Below are positions 37,146-49,100 of a stretch of DNA of 64,000 nt, piece by piece (the first letter of the stretch is position 1; each line of letters begins with the position of its first letter). The position numbers and the translations under genes are program-made. Source of the stretch: Azolla caroliniana (lineage: Eukaryota > Polypodiophyta); the NCBI GenBank assembly GCA_043228905.1, contig JBHGNT010000006.1:3472001-3536000 (forward strand), written 5' to 3'. The notes below the pieces were generated by a model. That model saw nothing but the letters and a program-made list of their open reading frames with translations. It was not told the origin of the DNA and ran no database searches.

Positions 37146-40100
37146 ATCGTGATATTTTTTTTTTTCCAAAATGAAGCTACTTTCCCATTAGTTAGGAAGG
37201 ATTATTACATAGAGAGTCTACAAGGAGACTTATACACACATCGGGGAGTCTTCCTCCGATCAAGTAAAAGAAGATGAGCCTACTTACAATGCCTTGCGGC
37301 CTAACTTAATGTAAGAAGCTACCTATATCCAAGGCGATGCCCTTCAATGTTGCCTAGTACGAGTCGACTCTTGGGGCCTACAACGAAGAGAGGGTGGCAG
37401 GTGAGTAGGAAACAACCAACGTGGGGGCTGGTAGTTCCACCTCGAGCCACTCCCACCTTGCATCACCATAGGTGTGTTCCGCCATTTCTGCCAAAAGCGC
37501 AAACGGGCAGTGACCGCGTCGTTGGAGTGGCTGCAAACCTCTTCCAGTCGCCCTCGTAGGCAGCTGATAAGCGCGAACCATATGTCCATGATCACTTCCT
37601 CCGGGGGTCGTACCATACCTTGGAAAACCTTGAGGCAACGCGCTTTCCATATATACCACAAGGTGAAACCTGCGATCAACATACAGATTTCCGGAAACCT
37701 AGGGGATGCGGGTTGCAAGCCTCTTTCAAAATGGATCTTGACGATTTTGCCTCTCGTGCATACATAGCACCAACTATCTGCATTGACGACGTCCGTCCAC
37801 CCTTCAACCGAGTGATCAATCCATGCTGCAGCGCTCCACGAGGTTGTTCCTTCAACTTCACATGCCGCAAGGAGGCGAGTCACTCTATCCCATACCTTTT
37901 GAGCTTGAGGGCAATCCCACAAACAATGTCTCAGAGTCTCAATAGGTTGAGAGCACAATGGGCAACCTAATGGGCCGCCACGTTTATCTAGCCATTCGCC
38001 AACGGGCACCACATTATGACCGATTTGCCACCAAAAGAGCTTGATCTTTTCAGGAAGGTGGAGACGCCAGAGACCCTTCCAAAAGGTAATGAGCGCCTCA
38101 TCGGGGATGCCCAATGTTCACCAGCCATTGCGAAGGGGGCCGCCTAGCTGCAACTGCAAAGTCCGACCCAATTTAGTGGTGTAATCGAAGAAGTGGTGGA
38201 GTCTATCGTCATGTTTCCATCTGAAATCCCCTGGGTCCCAATCCAGATCCACAAGGGGGCGACAACCGTATACCCTTAACCTCCAATGGGGTTCCACCTT
38301 AGCAACATCTGGGTCTGTCTTCCAGATGTTATCAACCCGTGCCACCATTCGGATTGGGTGCCAAGAGCCCCTGCTCTGACTGTCCCCAAAAACTGTATCT
38401 CTCCCCGATCCGCTCACACCCGTTAGCGACTTGACCATTCCAACCTCGTCAAAGAAACCGAACCATGCATGTTCTCTCGCCTCCCCCATCGGAACCCTAT
38501 CAACTGCCTCAACTATCAGTTTCCACATTTTCGTAGCTCACAACCATGCGTCTCCAACCGTCTATAGATAGGAGACCTGTTTGTGCCAGCTTTCCCCATG
38601 CTAGGCCCTTAAGTTGCCCTAGCATCGTGTCGTCACTTGTTCGCACGTGAGGATTCCAAAATAGTGGTTGTCTAGTCCATTCGGTCAATGTCTCCGGGGT
38701 GTGCTTGACCAAATGTTGTCGTAGATGGCACCATGCCCGCAAGATGGAGTTCGCGACCCTATCCTCCGGATGGCAAGCCAGCTTGGGTGGGACTCCGCTC
38801 GTGCAACACCAATTCAAGGAGTCGGGCCAAGGCCTACCATACTTGGGAGTCCCTGCTTGCAACCTGTTGCGAAGTAGTACCTTCCATCACCCCTTACTTG
38901 GCAAGAGGCAACGAACCACCATTTTAGTCAGCAATGCACGACTCTGCATTAAGGGGTCTATGAGGCCAAGCCCCCCTTTGGCCTACGGTTGCGTTAACCA
39001 ACACCATGACACTCTGGTGGCAACCCTTGGGTTGTCCTTACCTGACCATATAAACCCCCTGATGGCAGCCTTAATCGCGTGCAAACCTATAGGGTCCATA
39101 ATGATCCAGCATGAGATTGAGTGCCACATGGTAGCAAGCAGCACTTGGTTCGCCACAAGGACCCTACTAGCGAAGGATAATTTAGATCTACTCCATTGGT
39201 TCAACTTCCTATTTATTTTGGCTTGTACGTGGGCCAATTGCGCTCCCTTGGGGATTGACCTCCCCATCGTAAATCCAAGGTACTTGAACATCGTCCCATC
39301 AGGGACCCACATAAAATCGGCATGGGGTTGCCATCTTGGTTTCTCTTGTTCGCTGAACCATAGGCCTTGGGTTTTACAAAAGATTGTGGATTGGAACCGG
39401 GGCCAATTGATCTTGGCACCAGCCGCCTGACAAAAGTCCTTGACAAGGTGTTCAGCCCGTTGCAAATTCTCCTCATCACCTTGCAAGAAAAGAACCGTAT
39501 TGTCGGCATATTCAGATAACAACAAATCTTCAATCGCATTGGGAATGGGCAATCCCCGCAGCCCACTGGTTGGTGCTTGTAAGTAGGCGGAGAAAGCCTC
39601 GGTTACAAAGAGATAGAGATATGGGGCTTGGGGACAACCTTGCCTCACTGAGCGTTGTAGTTGGAAGGCGGGTCCCCTAGAACCAGCCATCAACACGCTA
39701 CTCGTAGCTGTCCGATAGAGTGCAAAAGTGTAATTCCTCCATTTTTGAGGTAGGCCCAAAGCTCTCATCACATTTTCCAAAAAGGGCCATAGCACCCTAT
39801 CGTAGACCTTCTCGAAGTCTAACATCAGAATAGTCGAGCTCGATACGGAGCGACCGACCAATGCCATAGCTTCCCAAAGAAGCAACACATTATCAAAGAT
39901 ACACCTGTTCTTGACAAATCCAGTTTGATTGTCATGGATGATGTCCGGTAAGAAGCTTGCTAACCGCCGAGCTAGGACTTTAGCGAGTATCTTGTATGCC
40001 GTGTTAAGGATCGTGATTGGACGCCACTGGCGCAACTCTAGGCTTCGCTCTGACGCTTTGGGGATGAGATATAACATCCCCTCAACCAGACCAATCGACA

Positions 40101-42135
40101 TCTTTCCTGAGGACCAAATCTCTTGAACTCCGGCCTCCAAAGACGGGATAACACATTCCTAATGAATCTCGAAGAAATCTCGTGAGAGACCATCGGGGCC
40201 GGGGCATGCACCCCTTCGCAATCCCCTAAGCGCCTCTGAGAGTTCTAAACAAGAGATGGGGCTATCGAGCACAACTTCCATCGCTTGGGTTACCTTGGGG
40301 TGAATGCAAGACATCACTCGATTAGTCAGCTCCGTGTTTTGCCTCACACGCATAGGTGCGAGGAGGTCACGATAGTATTGTGTTGCCATTTCCAGAATCT
40401 CAGTCTTGTCCTCTGTTATTGAGCCGTCTGGTTTGCGCAACCCTTGTATACGTCCACCACCACCCTTGGGTGCCTTGTAGTGAAAGAAATGTCGGTTGAC
40501 CTTGTTGTCTTTTCTAGCCCACCATGCTGCGTTTCTTCGAAACAACATTCGGTTCTTCTCCCAAGTCCTTTCTTGTACCTTCATCTTTGCTTCCTCCAGC
40601 TTAGCTCTAGACCAATTGCAACCAGGGTCTACCTGTAGCAGCCGTTGCACTGCCGCAACGGCCTTCCTTAATATTGTTTCAATGGCTCTAACCTGTTGGA
40701 GGGTGCGCTTGGTCTCCTGTTGTAAAAAGGAGGAGAGGGCCAATTTTTTCTGCAAATCTTCGCTAGCTGATTCACTGCCCATGGTGTCCTGCCATATACT
40801 CTGTAAACCGGCCTTCACCTCTTCACTCTTCATGATCTTTGTGGGGATCTTCACATTGAGACTGCCCTTGCTATCGTTGGGTGGGTTAAGGTCTAGTCTC
40901 ACCGGCTGATGATCTAAAAAGGTAAGACCTGCCAAGATAGCAAAGGAGCCCCCAATCTCTTCGAGGGATGAGCTTATGTATATGCGATCTAGCCGTGCAA
41001 GACTACCGCCCCTAGCATTCCCGGCAGCTCCGGAAAAGTGCAACGAATGTGAGCTTCTCCTAAGGGAAGAGCCCCATGTATCCTTCACCCCGATTTTGCC
41101 AATTAGGAAAGCCCATGAATCTAGCTCCGCACCATAAATATGCCTCTGGGTCCCTCCTTTCCTATCTCCCAGGTGTTCAGTCATGTAGAAATCACCTGCC
41201 ATTACCCAAGCCTCGACATCAGGTAATGTTGTCGCTAACATCCTCCAAAAGATTGCTCTCTCGGGGGTTGAGTTAGGGGCCTAAATGTTTAGCACCCCAA
41301 TCTGTAGGCGATTCCATTTCAGAAGCACGTATAAGGCCCGACCCTCCACTAGCGTGTCAGATGATGTTACTTCGTATCGGGCCTTATCGTTGATCGAGAT
41401 GCAGACCCCTCCTCTTCGGTGGAGGTCACCCTGCGCAGCCGGCCACCATGTGGTCCACCCACCCGACAAGAGGTTTACTAAGCTCTAAGTTCGCTCTTGT
41501 GAGAGGTGGTGTTCCTGCAAAAGCAATATGTCAATATGGCCCCCTATATTAAGGGGATTCAACTCCTCCTGAAGTCTTCTACACTCTTGGTGTTGTCGGC
41601 CTCCACCAAGGCCCTGTACATTCCACGTTAGGATCCTCATCCGAAAACGGTGACGTTGACGCCCATGTTCAGGCCAATCCCCATGTTATGGGGCAAACTA
41701 ACACCTGTTTCAGAGGGTATGGTCTCCACAGCAGGCTGCAAATCCCCTACGGGATTCTCAGCCGGTCGTTCCCGACCCGCTTCAAATAGATCCCACGATA
41801 CATTTGTGCTCCGAAGCAGTGGCACATCTTGCATCCCTCTATCTAAGAGAGTCGTCGCCAAACCAGGTGTTGGGTTGCCTATCTTACCCTTTCCTTTGTC
41901 CTTGAGCTTGCCCGTCCGGATCCACGATTTCACTAATCTGAGGCCACTACCACATTCACGTTCCAATAGGAGGGGGGCCTTTGCCAACTTCTCTTCCGGG
42001 GTGGATAGTACAAGTTGGGGTTGCATCTCCATCGGGGTAGAGAACACGAGTTCAAGCTCTCGTGGGGGAAGGCATGAGGAGTTGCATGGGGACAACATTG
42101 CTGCCAACGCTTCTGGGTCGCCATCCCCTAACCCT
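37146..42135 (-). mobile_element. near full-length but dead L1-type LINE retrotransposon
   Basis: About 5 kb on the minus strand, ending in a poly(A) run (T run at 37149-37159 on the plus strand). Order on the element strand: a leader or ORF1 remnant (42107-41637); an AP-type endonuclease (41469-40700) with GGVCISINDKARYE, GVLNI and AGDF; a reverse transcriptase (about 40240-38990) with PITILNTAYKILAKVLARRL, DNQTGFVKNR and YADN; and a zinc-binding C-terminal domain near 38050-37860 with CPLCSQPIETLRHCLWDCP. It is inactive: in-frame stops at 41283-41281, 40161-40159 and 38985-38983, a frameshift near 38.52 kb, the endonuclease Asn replaced (GDFY) and the RT box changed to YADN. GC content is visibly higher than in the flanks. 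The 5' edge is approximate. Confidence 0.92.
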
Positions 42136-43017
42136 TGAAGAAGTGTAAATCTGTTGGTAGCCTCATACTTCAGTTCGTGATAGTCTTTTTTACAATTGAC
42201 TTTAGATCAACACAAAACACATATCATGTTGGTCCATTTTCATAATCAGATGATATGAGGTTCATAAAAAACAATAAGAAACATACTTCACAATTGAAAA
42301 TACCATTGAGGAAATAAATACCATGTTGTTTAATTTCAAGAAATGAGGTTCCTACTACAAATTTGTTCACAAATTCTTGTTTAACCTATAAGAAACACAA
42401 AACCTATTGTCCATGAACAAGAACTTTGAAACATCCAACAAAAAATTAGAGCAAGGTTTAAAGACATAACTATTTACGCTTGAACATGGATATGAAAGAA
42501 AACTCATTACCTTGCTCCATTTTCATGCAAGGGGTGATGTGAGGTTTGTCGACAATAATACAAACTACAACTACATAATCCATGAGAACATATTGGAACA
42601 AGATGTTGTTGTTCACATTAGACAAAATCAAAACATGAGAAGCTAAAGCACAATGTGGAAGCATTGCCTTTTAAACATCCTTGTCGATTGGCAATTCTAT
42701 TTATTTAACAAGTGTAGTTTAGTATTTGATTCGACGAGCTTGGTATTTGCACTATTGAGTTCACGTGTATAACTCTTGAGAAATGGGTGGCCATTATGAA
42801 ATTTATTTATGTTATGAATTTGAGATCATAGTTTGGTCCTAACAACATGGCTTTACAATATACTTATTAAAACCCAAGGGTTGTGAACATTCCCTCGAGG
42901 AAATGAATCATACAAATTACCATATTAGTTGATTTTCAAGTGAAGTTTCTAAACAATTGCACCAACAATCCAACATTGTTTTGGAATGGCGAGGTATAGA
43001 ATCATTTTGTTTAGGTT

Positions 43018-43067
<50 letters not shown>

Positions 43068-43429
43068 ACCTAGACAATGGGTGTTTCCACAATTTATACA
43101 GGTTAACCCAAAATCAAAGATGGAGATTGTTTTCTTATTTCTAAGATATTGGGGATTGCGTCATAATTGGAACATGCACAACGCTTTTGTATTCGACGGT
43201 AGACATGGAGAGAAAGCATATCTACGAATGTTGAAGGAAGTAATAATGTGGCAATTTTCTTTATTGGAGCAAGTGGAAATTCTTTCCTCAATGGAGTGTT
43301 TGTCTTGCCTCTTGGCAATTCAACATGTTCCACTACTCATATAGTGTAGTTAGTGGGTAACCATACTCCATTGTCACACCCATTATAAGTAGTGTTTTTC
43401 ATACACATTTATTAATATAATTGTGTCTT
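42136..43429. other. intergenic AT-rich stretch with a (GA)n microsatellite
   Basis: No gene recognised. A pure GA run lies at 43022-43062. The open frame after it (43063-43344, plus) has no domain I recognise; it may be a chance frame or an eroded element. Confidence 0.5.
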
Positions 43430-43495
43430 TTCACCAAAGAGAGAGGGAAAGGGAGAGAGGTATTATTATTGTCTTTAGAGGTAAACATACATTGG
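43430..43495 (-). mobile_element. possible LINE 3'-tail remnant
   Basis: On the minus strand TTTACCTCTAAAGACAATAAT followed by a CTCTC-rich run resembles the family end consensus (GACCTC, AAGACGATAATA, simple repeat). It is short and diverged, so this is tentative. Confidence 0.35.
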
Positions 43496-44095
43496 CATTG
43501 AAAAAAAAAACACATTCATGAAGAAATCTATTGACTCGTCATGAAGAAAATGTGATGAATCCTATTTCAAACCATTTTTTCAAATGCTTGCTTTTTGCGT
43601 GTCTTTTGAACCATTTTACTTGCATCCCAAGGATGACGAGGATTATCACCATTAGAGGGTTAAATATTAGATAAGCACAAGCTTAATTAAAGTCCTGTTA
43701 CGAACGAAGGTCGAGTGATGCCCCACTTCCAAGTTATTTCGAAGTATTCAAGATATTGACAACAATGGTTCTATTGGAGAAGGTGAAATGCCTTTTTTGT
43801 CAAATTTCACAATCATGGGGTGAAGAAACGTAAGTTAGCGCGCGTAAAAGGGTTTTTTTTTGGCGATTTTCATTGTTAGGATAAGTCAAGGGAATCGATG
43901 ATGACATGGAGCAACAATTATCCAAGTAGAACAAGGGGGGAGGGGGGTAAATGTTGCTTGGGTCATATGAGTGTGTGTGTGTAGGATATAGGAGCAAGTG
44001 GTCAATATCATATTCAAGGCAAACACAACGATCATCGGAAGTTAGACATGGTGGTGTGAAACTGAGAGAGAATTAGATTCCAAGCCAATGAGAAA

Positions 44096-45060
44096 GAAAG
44101 AAGAAAGAAAGATATATTATAATGTCTTCTAATGCCAATTTTGGTCCATGAGACAATTGGCTCACAACAAAATGGGGTGAATACCCAATCATCGAAAATA
44201 AAAATAAAAATAGCATATAGATAAAAGAGTTATAGTATTGTACAAAAGGTGTTATGGCGTACGTAACACATTCTATAAAGGAAATGGCTACGTGTTAGGT
44301 CTAGTTTCATTTTCATCCAAGTCTCTCAAAAAGGAGCGGGATGTCAAAGGGTTTCGATGTCGTGTGGCTTGTGGTCCCAATGTAAAGGGTACCCCAACCA
44401 TAGCTTCTAGGCAGTATAACTCGCGTTCTCTTATCTTCTTAATTGCTTCTACAGAACAAGTGACTTTAAGGCCCAACATCAGAGGGTGTTTGGTTGTTCT
44501 TTGGTTTTTTGCTTTAGCGAGGGAGAGGCCAAGTGGCACAGGTATGTACAAGCTCATCACCCTCTCATGTCCCTGAAAAAAGTAATTGGTTACATGTTGG
44601 TGAGTATTATAAAGGTAATGGTTTGCATTTTGTAGTGTATTTACTCTATGTTGTTTTAGCTCTAAGACATCTACCTAATGTCTTTATTATATATGGGGTA
44701 TCTAATAGTTTGGAGAGGGTGGAAGAGGGTCATAGTATGTCTTGGTATTTTTCCCTTATATCGATGTAAGTTGGACACTTGCATGTAAAGTAATACTCAT
44801 CTTCTACATATTTGTCACATGATCTACACATCCTTTCCTCTGTAGGGACTCCATTAGCACGACCATTCTCAATCTCAAGTTGGTGAGACGATACTCAAAG
44901 TTGTCTAATGGCAACCCTTAGTGCATTTGGTAAGAACATATCTAGCTATTTTGGTCATATAATAACACCTAACTTAGGCATGATGCGTTCCTTATAGTAT
45001 AACATTTTAGATGGGAGTGGCTCTAGAGGGTTGATCCATATATGCATAGTGTATAATTTG
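44096..45060 (-). mobile_element. simple-repeat-tailed LINE, 5'-truncated
   Basis: On the minus strand near 44870-44740 the frame reads ERMCRSCDKYVEDEYYFTCK, then CPTYIDIREKY. This is the Cys-rich C-terminal box (CxxC...ED.Y/H.....C..Y) of this LINE family, and it parallels CKVCNEGMVEDECHLLFTC in the 62-kb copy. The element ends with a tail (GTCTCATGGACC, AAAATTGGCATTAGAAGACA) and (TTTC)n near 44096-44112. The reverse-transcriptase core is missing. Confidence 0.75.
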
Positions 45061-45094
45061 CCATATTTCTTGGTGTATTACTTTATTATTGTCC

Positions 45095-45180
45095 TCATGA
45101 AAGAGATAGATAGATCAAATAGATTATATTATCGTCTTCGGAGGTCAAATATAACCTATGAGACCAAAAAATGTTACATT
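45095..45180 (-). mobile_element. LINE 3'-tail fragment
   Basis: On the minus strand: GGTCTCATAGGTTA, TATTTGACCTCCGAAGACGA, TAATATAATC, then an (ATCT)n tail near 45101-45116. It matches the 3' end of the simple-repeat-tailed LINE family with nothing of the body left. It lies just upstream of another copy in the same orientation. Confidence 0.65.
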
Positions 45181-45576
45181 TTCATGTGATACGTGTAAAA
45201 GTGAGTAGTGACACTCGATGCTCAAGAACTTTACCAATGAATGTTGCAATCGAGAGTGCACATCGAGCTCGTGAGATAAATTTTGTGCAAGGATTGGGTT
45301 CGGTCAAAGATGTGTGGAAGCATGGTCGAACACGATGAAAGGCAGAGAGAGCATCGTATCGAAGCGTGATACTCAAAACTCCCAAACTTGTTTCGAGGTC
45401 GACATCGAGAGGATTTTGGGGAGGAGCACAAGGGGGGGGGGGGTGTCGCAGGGTGGCAGTCGCAAGCAAAGGAGCAGGAGCATGAGCACGAGATGATCTG
45501 ATGAGCCCATATAAAAAGCAACAAAAAGCAGACAAAAAAGCACTTCTTCCTTCCTTCCTTCCTGCTTGGCACCTGC

Positions 45577-45955
45577 TAGCAATGGGCACGGTTTCAGCTT
45601 GAACTGAATCGAACCGTTAAGCCATGGCTTAACGGTTTATTGGTTCAAAGATAAATAAACCGTTTGGTTTGGTCTTATTATGATCCAGTTTGGTTTCAGT
45701 TCGGTTCGGCTTTGAATTTCATGGTTTAGCGGTTTCAACTTATGTGGTTTGGTGTAAAGGTTTAAAAGTTTATAGGTTTGGTTTGGTTTTGATTTATGAT
45801 AAACTGATTTGGTTTGGTTCTAATTTTTTCATAAACGGTTTGGTTTAAATGACTTCATAAAATTTAAACAGTTTGGTTTGGTATTTAATATAAATAAATG
45901 GTTTGGTTTGGTTTCAAGGCCAAGAAACCGAACCGAACCGAACCGAAACCGAACC
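45577..45955. mobile_element. truncated hAT-type MITE upstream of NDUFA5
   Basis: It begins TAGCAATGGGCACGG, matching the TIR of the 25.1-kb MITE (TAGCAATCAGC). Like that copy it contains a CCATGGCTTAA block and GAACCG/GGTTTGG-rich DNA. A perfect 26-bp palindrome centred on CCATGG lies at 45612-45637. The far end is a GAACC-repeat run near 45928-45955 rather than a matching ATTGCTA terminus, so the element looks truncated or rearranged. It ends about 170 bp before the NDUFA5 ATG and could affect that promoter. Confidence 0.6.
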
Positions 45956-46049
45956 TTCCTTCCTTCATCGTTTTCACACTTGGAGTTACTAGTAGTGTTG
46001 TTACAGTGTATGAGCCCCTCCCTCCCTCCTTTGTCTCTCTCCTGCCACA

Positions 46050-46093
46050 GAGGAAGAGGAAGAAGAAGAAGAAGAAGAAGAAGAAGAAGAAGA
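46050..46093. repeat. (GAA)n microsatellite in the NDUFA5 leader
   Basis: A run of GAA/AAG triplets ending about 30 bp before the ATG, presumably in the 5' UTR. A similar run precedes Pcf11. Confidence 0.85.
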
Positions 46094-46122
46094 GAGCTCT
46101 GTTTCTCTCCTCCTCTGCAACC

Positions 46123-49100
46123 ATGTTCCTTCGGAGATTCGCAGGGCCCCTGCTCGGCAAGGTCAAGGAAACCACCGGCCTCGTCGGGCTTGATGTCGTC
46201 CCCAACGCCCGCGAGGTTCTGATCTCCCTCTACAACGACACCCTCAAAGCCGTGGAAACCATTCCCTCCACCGCCGAGTATCGGAAGGCCGTCGAGCAGT
46301 TCACCAAATTCAGACTCCAGGTCTGTGAAGAAGAGAAGGATTGGGAGAAGATCGAAGAGAGGATCAATGGTGGCCAGGTCGAAGAACTCATTGTTATGGC
46401 TAAAGATGAGCTTATGCTCATCGACAAGATGAAAGGTTAGTTCAACATTCATACCTTGTGGTTCCTTTTGAATTTTCCTCTTGTTATTCTTCAGTTTTCG
46501 GAACATGTATCTCGTGCGTGTGTGGAAACTAGCAGCATTTTATGAGTATATACTCGAAGAATCTTTGTGTATGTATTTATACCAATGGCTCTTTTGAATT
46601 ATATGCCACCTGTTCTACTCCAACATCCTCGAGATCTGGAAACAAATGAAAAGAACCTGTTTTTCTGTATCTACAGTAACAGTTGAACTTGTCTGTATGG
46701 TGTACATGCTATAGATGCATATGAGCGTAACCAGTTTGTATGTATGATATACATGTCGTAGATGCATACAATAAGAACCTTTTTCTATGAATCTACATAT
46801 GAGAAGAACTTTTATATCTGTATCTATATTACCAAAAGAATTTGCATGTATGATGTACATGTTTTAATTTTTCTGTAATCATAAGTATCCATACTTTAAT
46901 TTTAGAATGAAATCTGTTTGGCTTGGATAATTGATTTTCGTTATGTCTTGCTCATTTCAAGTCTATGTAATCTATTATCTAATTTTGACTTTAATTTGAT
47001 CTGTAGTCTATTTCTTTTTTTTTTTTCTGTAATTTTAAAGGTCTACCTTTTTTTTTAGTTTAAATTTTTTCTGATCTTGGAAAATGGATTTTCATTATAA
47101 TTTATGTCTTACATGTTTCAATACTATGTGGTCTACTTTTGTATTATATTACTCATTCTGTAGCTATAAAATCAGTTTTTTTGTTTTAGCTAAAACCTAA
47201 ATAATGCTCATTATGTTGTACCTGTCCTGAGTCTGCATGGCCCACTCTTCTTCTCTCTCCCTATGCGTTTGCTGTATCTGTTTGCGTGCATGCATCTATC
47301 TTGGCAAGTGTAGAGAGCTGATGCTTGATCCTTCGCCTTGAGAGATTTAGAAGGATATTAGTGACCCATTTGTTTGAAGTCAAAGGGAACTGTCCTTGCT
47401 GAGATAGAGATGGAGGCTTATACATGTATGCTCGTTGAAAATGATGTTAGGACTGGTTATTATGTGTATATGCTCTCATTAATTTTTACCTTCTCTTACT
47501 AGAGTTGCCCCTAGGAATTTTTCATTTTCACAAATGTTTGCCTCTCATTACATAGTTTATTTGGTGATCATGTTTTGCATGAGGATTATTAATATAACCA
47601 ATGTACCTAAGTTTTTGCAATGATGAAAATATTAAAGGGTGAATTCATCATTATCATGGAAAATGAATGACCAAATTTCAAAATTCTTTCTACTAGTTGC
47701 ACAAACTGATAAAAGAGAAGCGATAAAGAGTCTTGTCTACATTTAGCAATTAATTTGCAAACTTTAAAAACAAAGGGAAATAAATGGATATTAGGATCTT
47801 AGAGACAAATTTATATTCTAGTATAGTTTTTTTCCTTTAATGCAGCACAATTGCCATTTGTGGCAACTGAGTATGGTGGAGGGAGATGAACTCCTGATCT
47901 GTTTGTACAATAGAAGGGCCTCAACCACTAGACCATCCTGTTAGAATCACTGTGTCCTAATGATTAATTGATAGAAAACATGCAGAAGGCTAGAGCCTTA
48001 CCTTCCATCCAACCATAAATCCCTTGAGCTGAGGCCAATGATCGACTAGGGATGCGGGAAGTATTTTGCAAATGGACCAAAATGGCTACGCCAAATTGCC
48101 ATTAGAGGAGATTTAAGCAAGATAACTGGGATAGGGAGCAGCAAAATGGGCGATACACTATCGTCGATTGTTTACTAAAGATTCAGGTGATTTTTAATTT
48201 TTGTACTACAGAGGGGTATTAAGGTAGAATTTTGAAACTTAAGGGATTCTACTTAACACCCAACAAGTTGGGTGTGTTGTGGTATTTTGCCTTAAATATT
48301 GTAATGATATTGTGGTGTGCATGTGTTCCTTTGTGCCACCCTTTTAGCTCACCCTTTTTAGGATGCGTGTGCCCAAAATGACCCACCCTTTTAGCACACC
48401 CTTTTTAGCCAAGCGAACCCAAATGGGTTCCGTTGTATCAACTATAAATTGATTAAGAAGTAAGAAGCTAAGTGGACTGGTTTTGACCTCTTATGTGCAT
48501 TTCACATATTGGTGGAGATGACGGGGTACCAGTCCCCCACATCCAAGCATCCGCCTCTTCCGCTTCGTAGGTAGCATCGCCCTCACCACCATCACCGACA
48601 CTCTTGTTAGTCTCTTGTAGTAGTATCTCTTCTATTAGCACCGCCTTAGTTCACTAGTTAGGCCTCCTGATATCCACCGCTTCATCATCAACATCGCTTC
48701 ATTGTCTCTATTTTTTAGTTTCTTTCGTGTTCGTGTTCTAGTTCCTGGTGAGGGCCGCATGGTCGCTCATGCCCGTTCGTGTTCGAGTTCTCGATGAGGG
48801 CCGCACATGGCCGCTCACTCCCGTTCGTGTTCCTGTTCCCAGTGAGGGCCGCATGGTCGCTCACTCCCGTTTGTGTTCCAGTCTCCGGTGAGGACCGCAC
48901 ATGGCCGCTCACTCCAACTATTGTTCGTGTTCCAGATCCTGGTGAGGACCGACATGGTCGCTCATGCCCGTTGTTGTTCATGTTCCAGTTCCCGGTGAGG
49001 GCCACATGGTCACTCACTCGTTCGTGTTCCAATTCTCGGTGAGGACAACATGGTTGCTCACGCCCGTTGGTGTTCGTGTTCCAACTCTCAGCAAGGACCG

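Noticed and set aside
38699-39430. Plus-strand 243-codon frame
   Set aside because: Antisense shadow of the LINE reverse transcriptase, in GC-richer DNA with few chance stops.
37139-42183. TCGTGATA on both sides of the large L1-type element as a target duplication
   Set aside because: Only 8 bases match and the right copy lies about 40 bases outside the apparent 5' edge; could be chance.
45182-45589. Minus-strand frames of 113-135 codons upstream of NDUFA5
   Set aside because: Composition is set by a poly-G run and Cys/Ser/Pro-rich chance reading; overlapping frames look equally open and no family is recognisable.
47882-47935. A genuine tRNA gene at the A/B box pair
   Set aside because: No acceptor-stem or anticodon-stem pairing could be drawn; the B box is degenerate. 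A SINE is the better reading.
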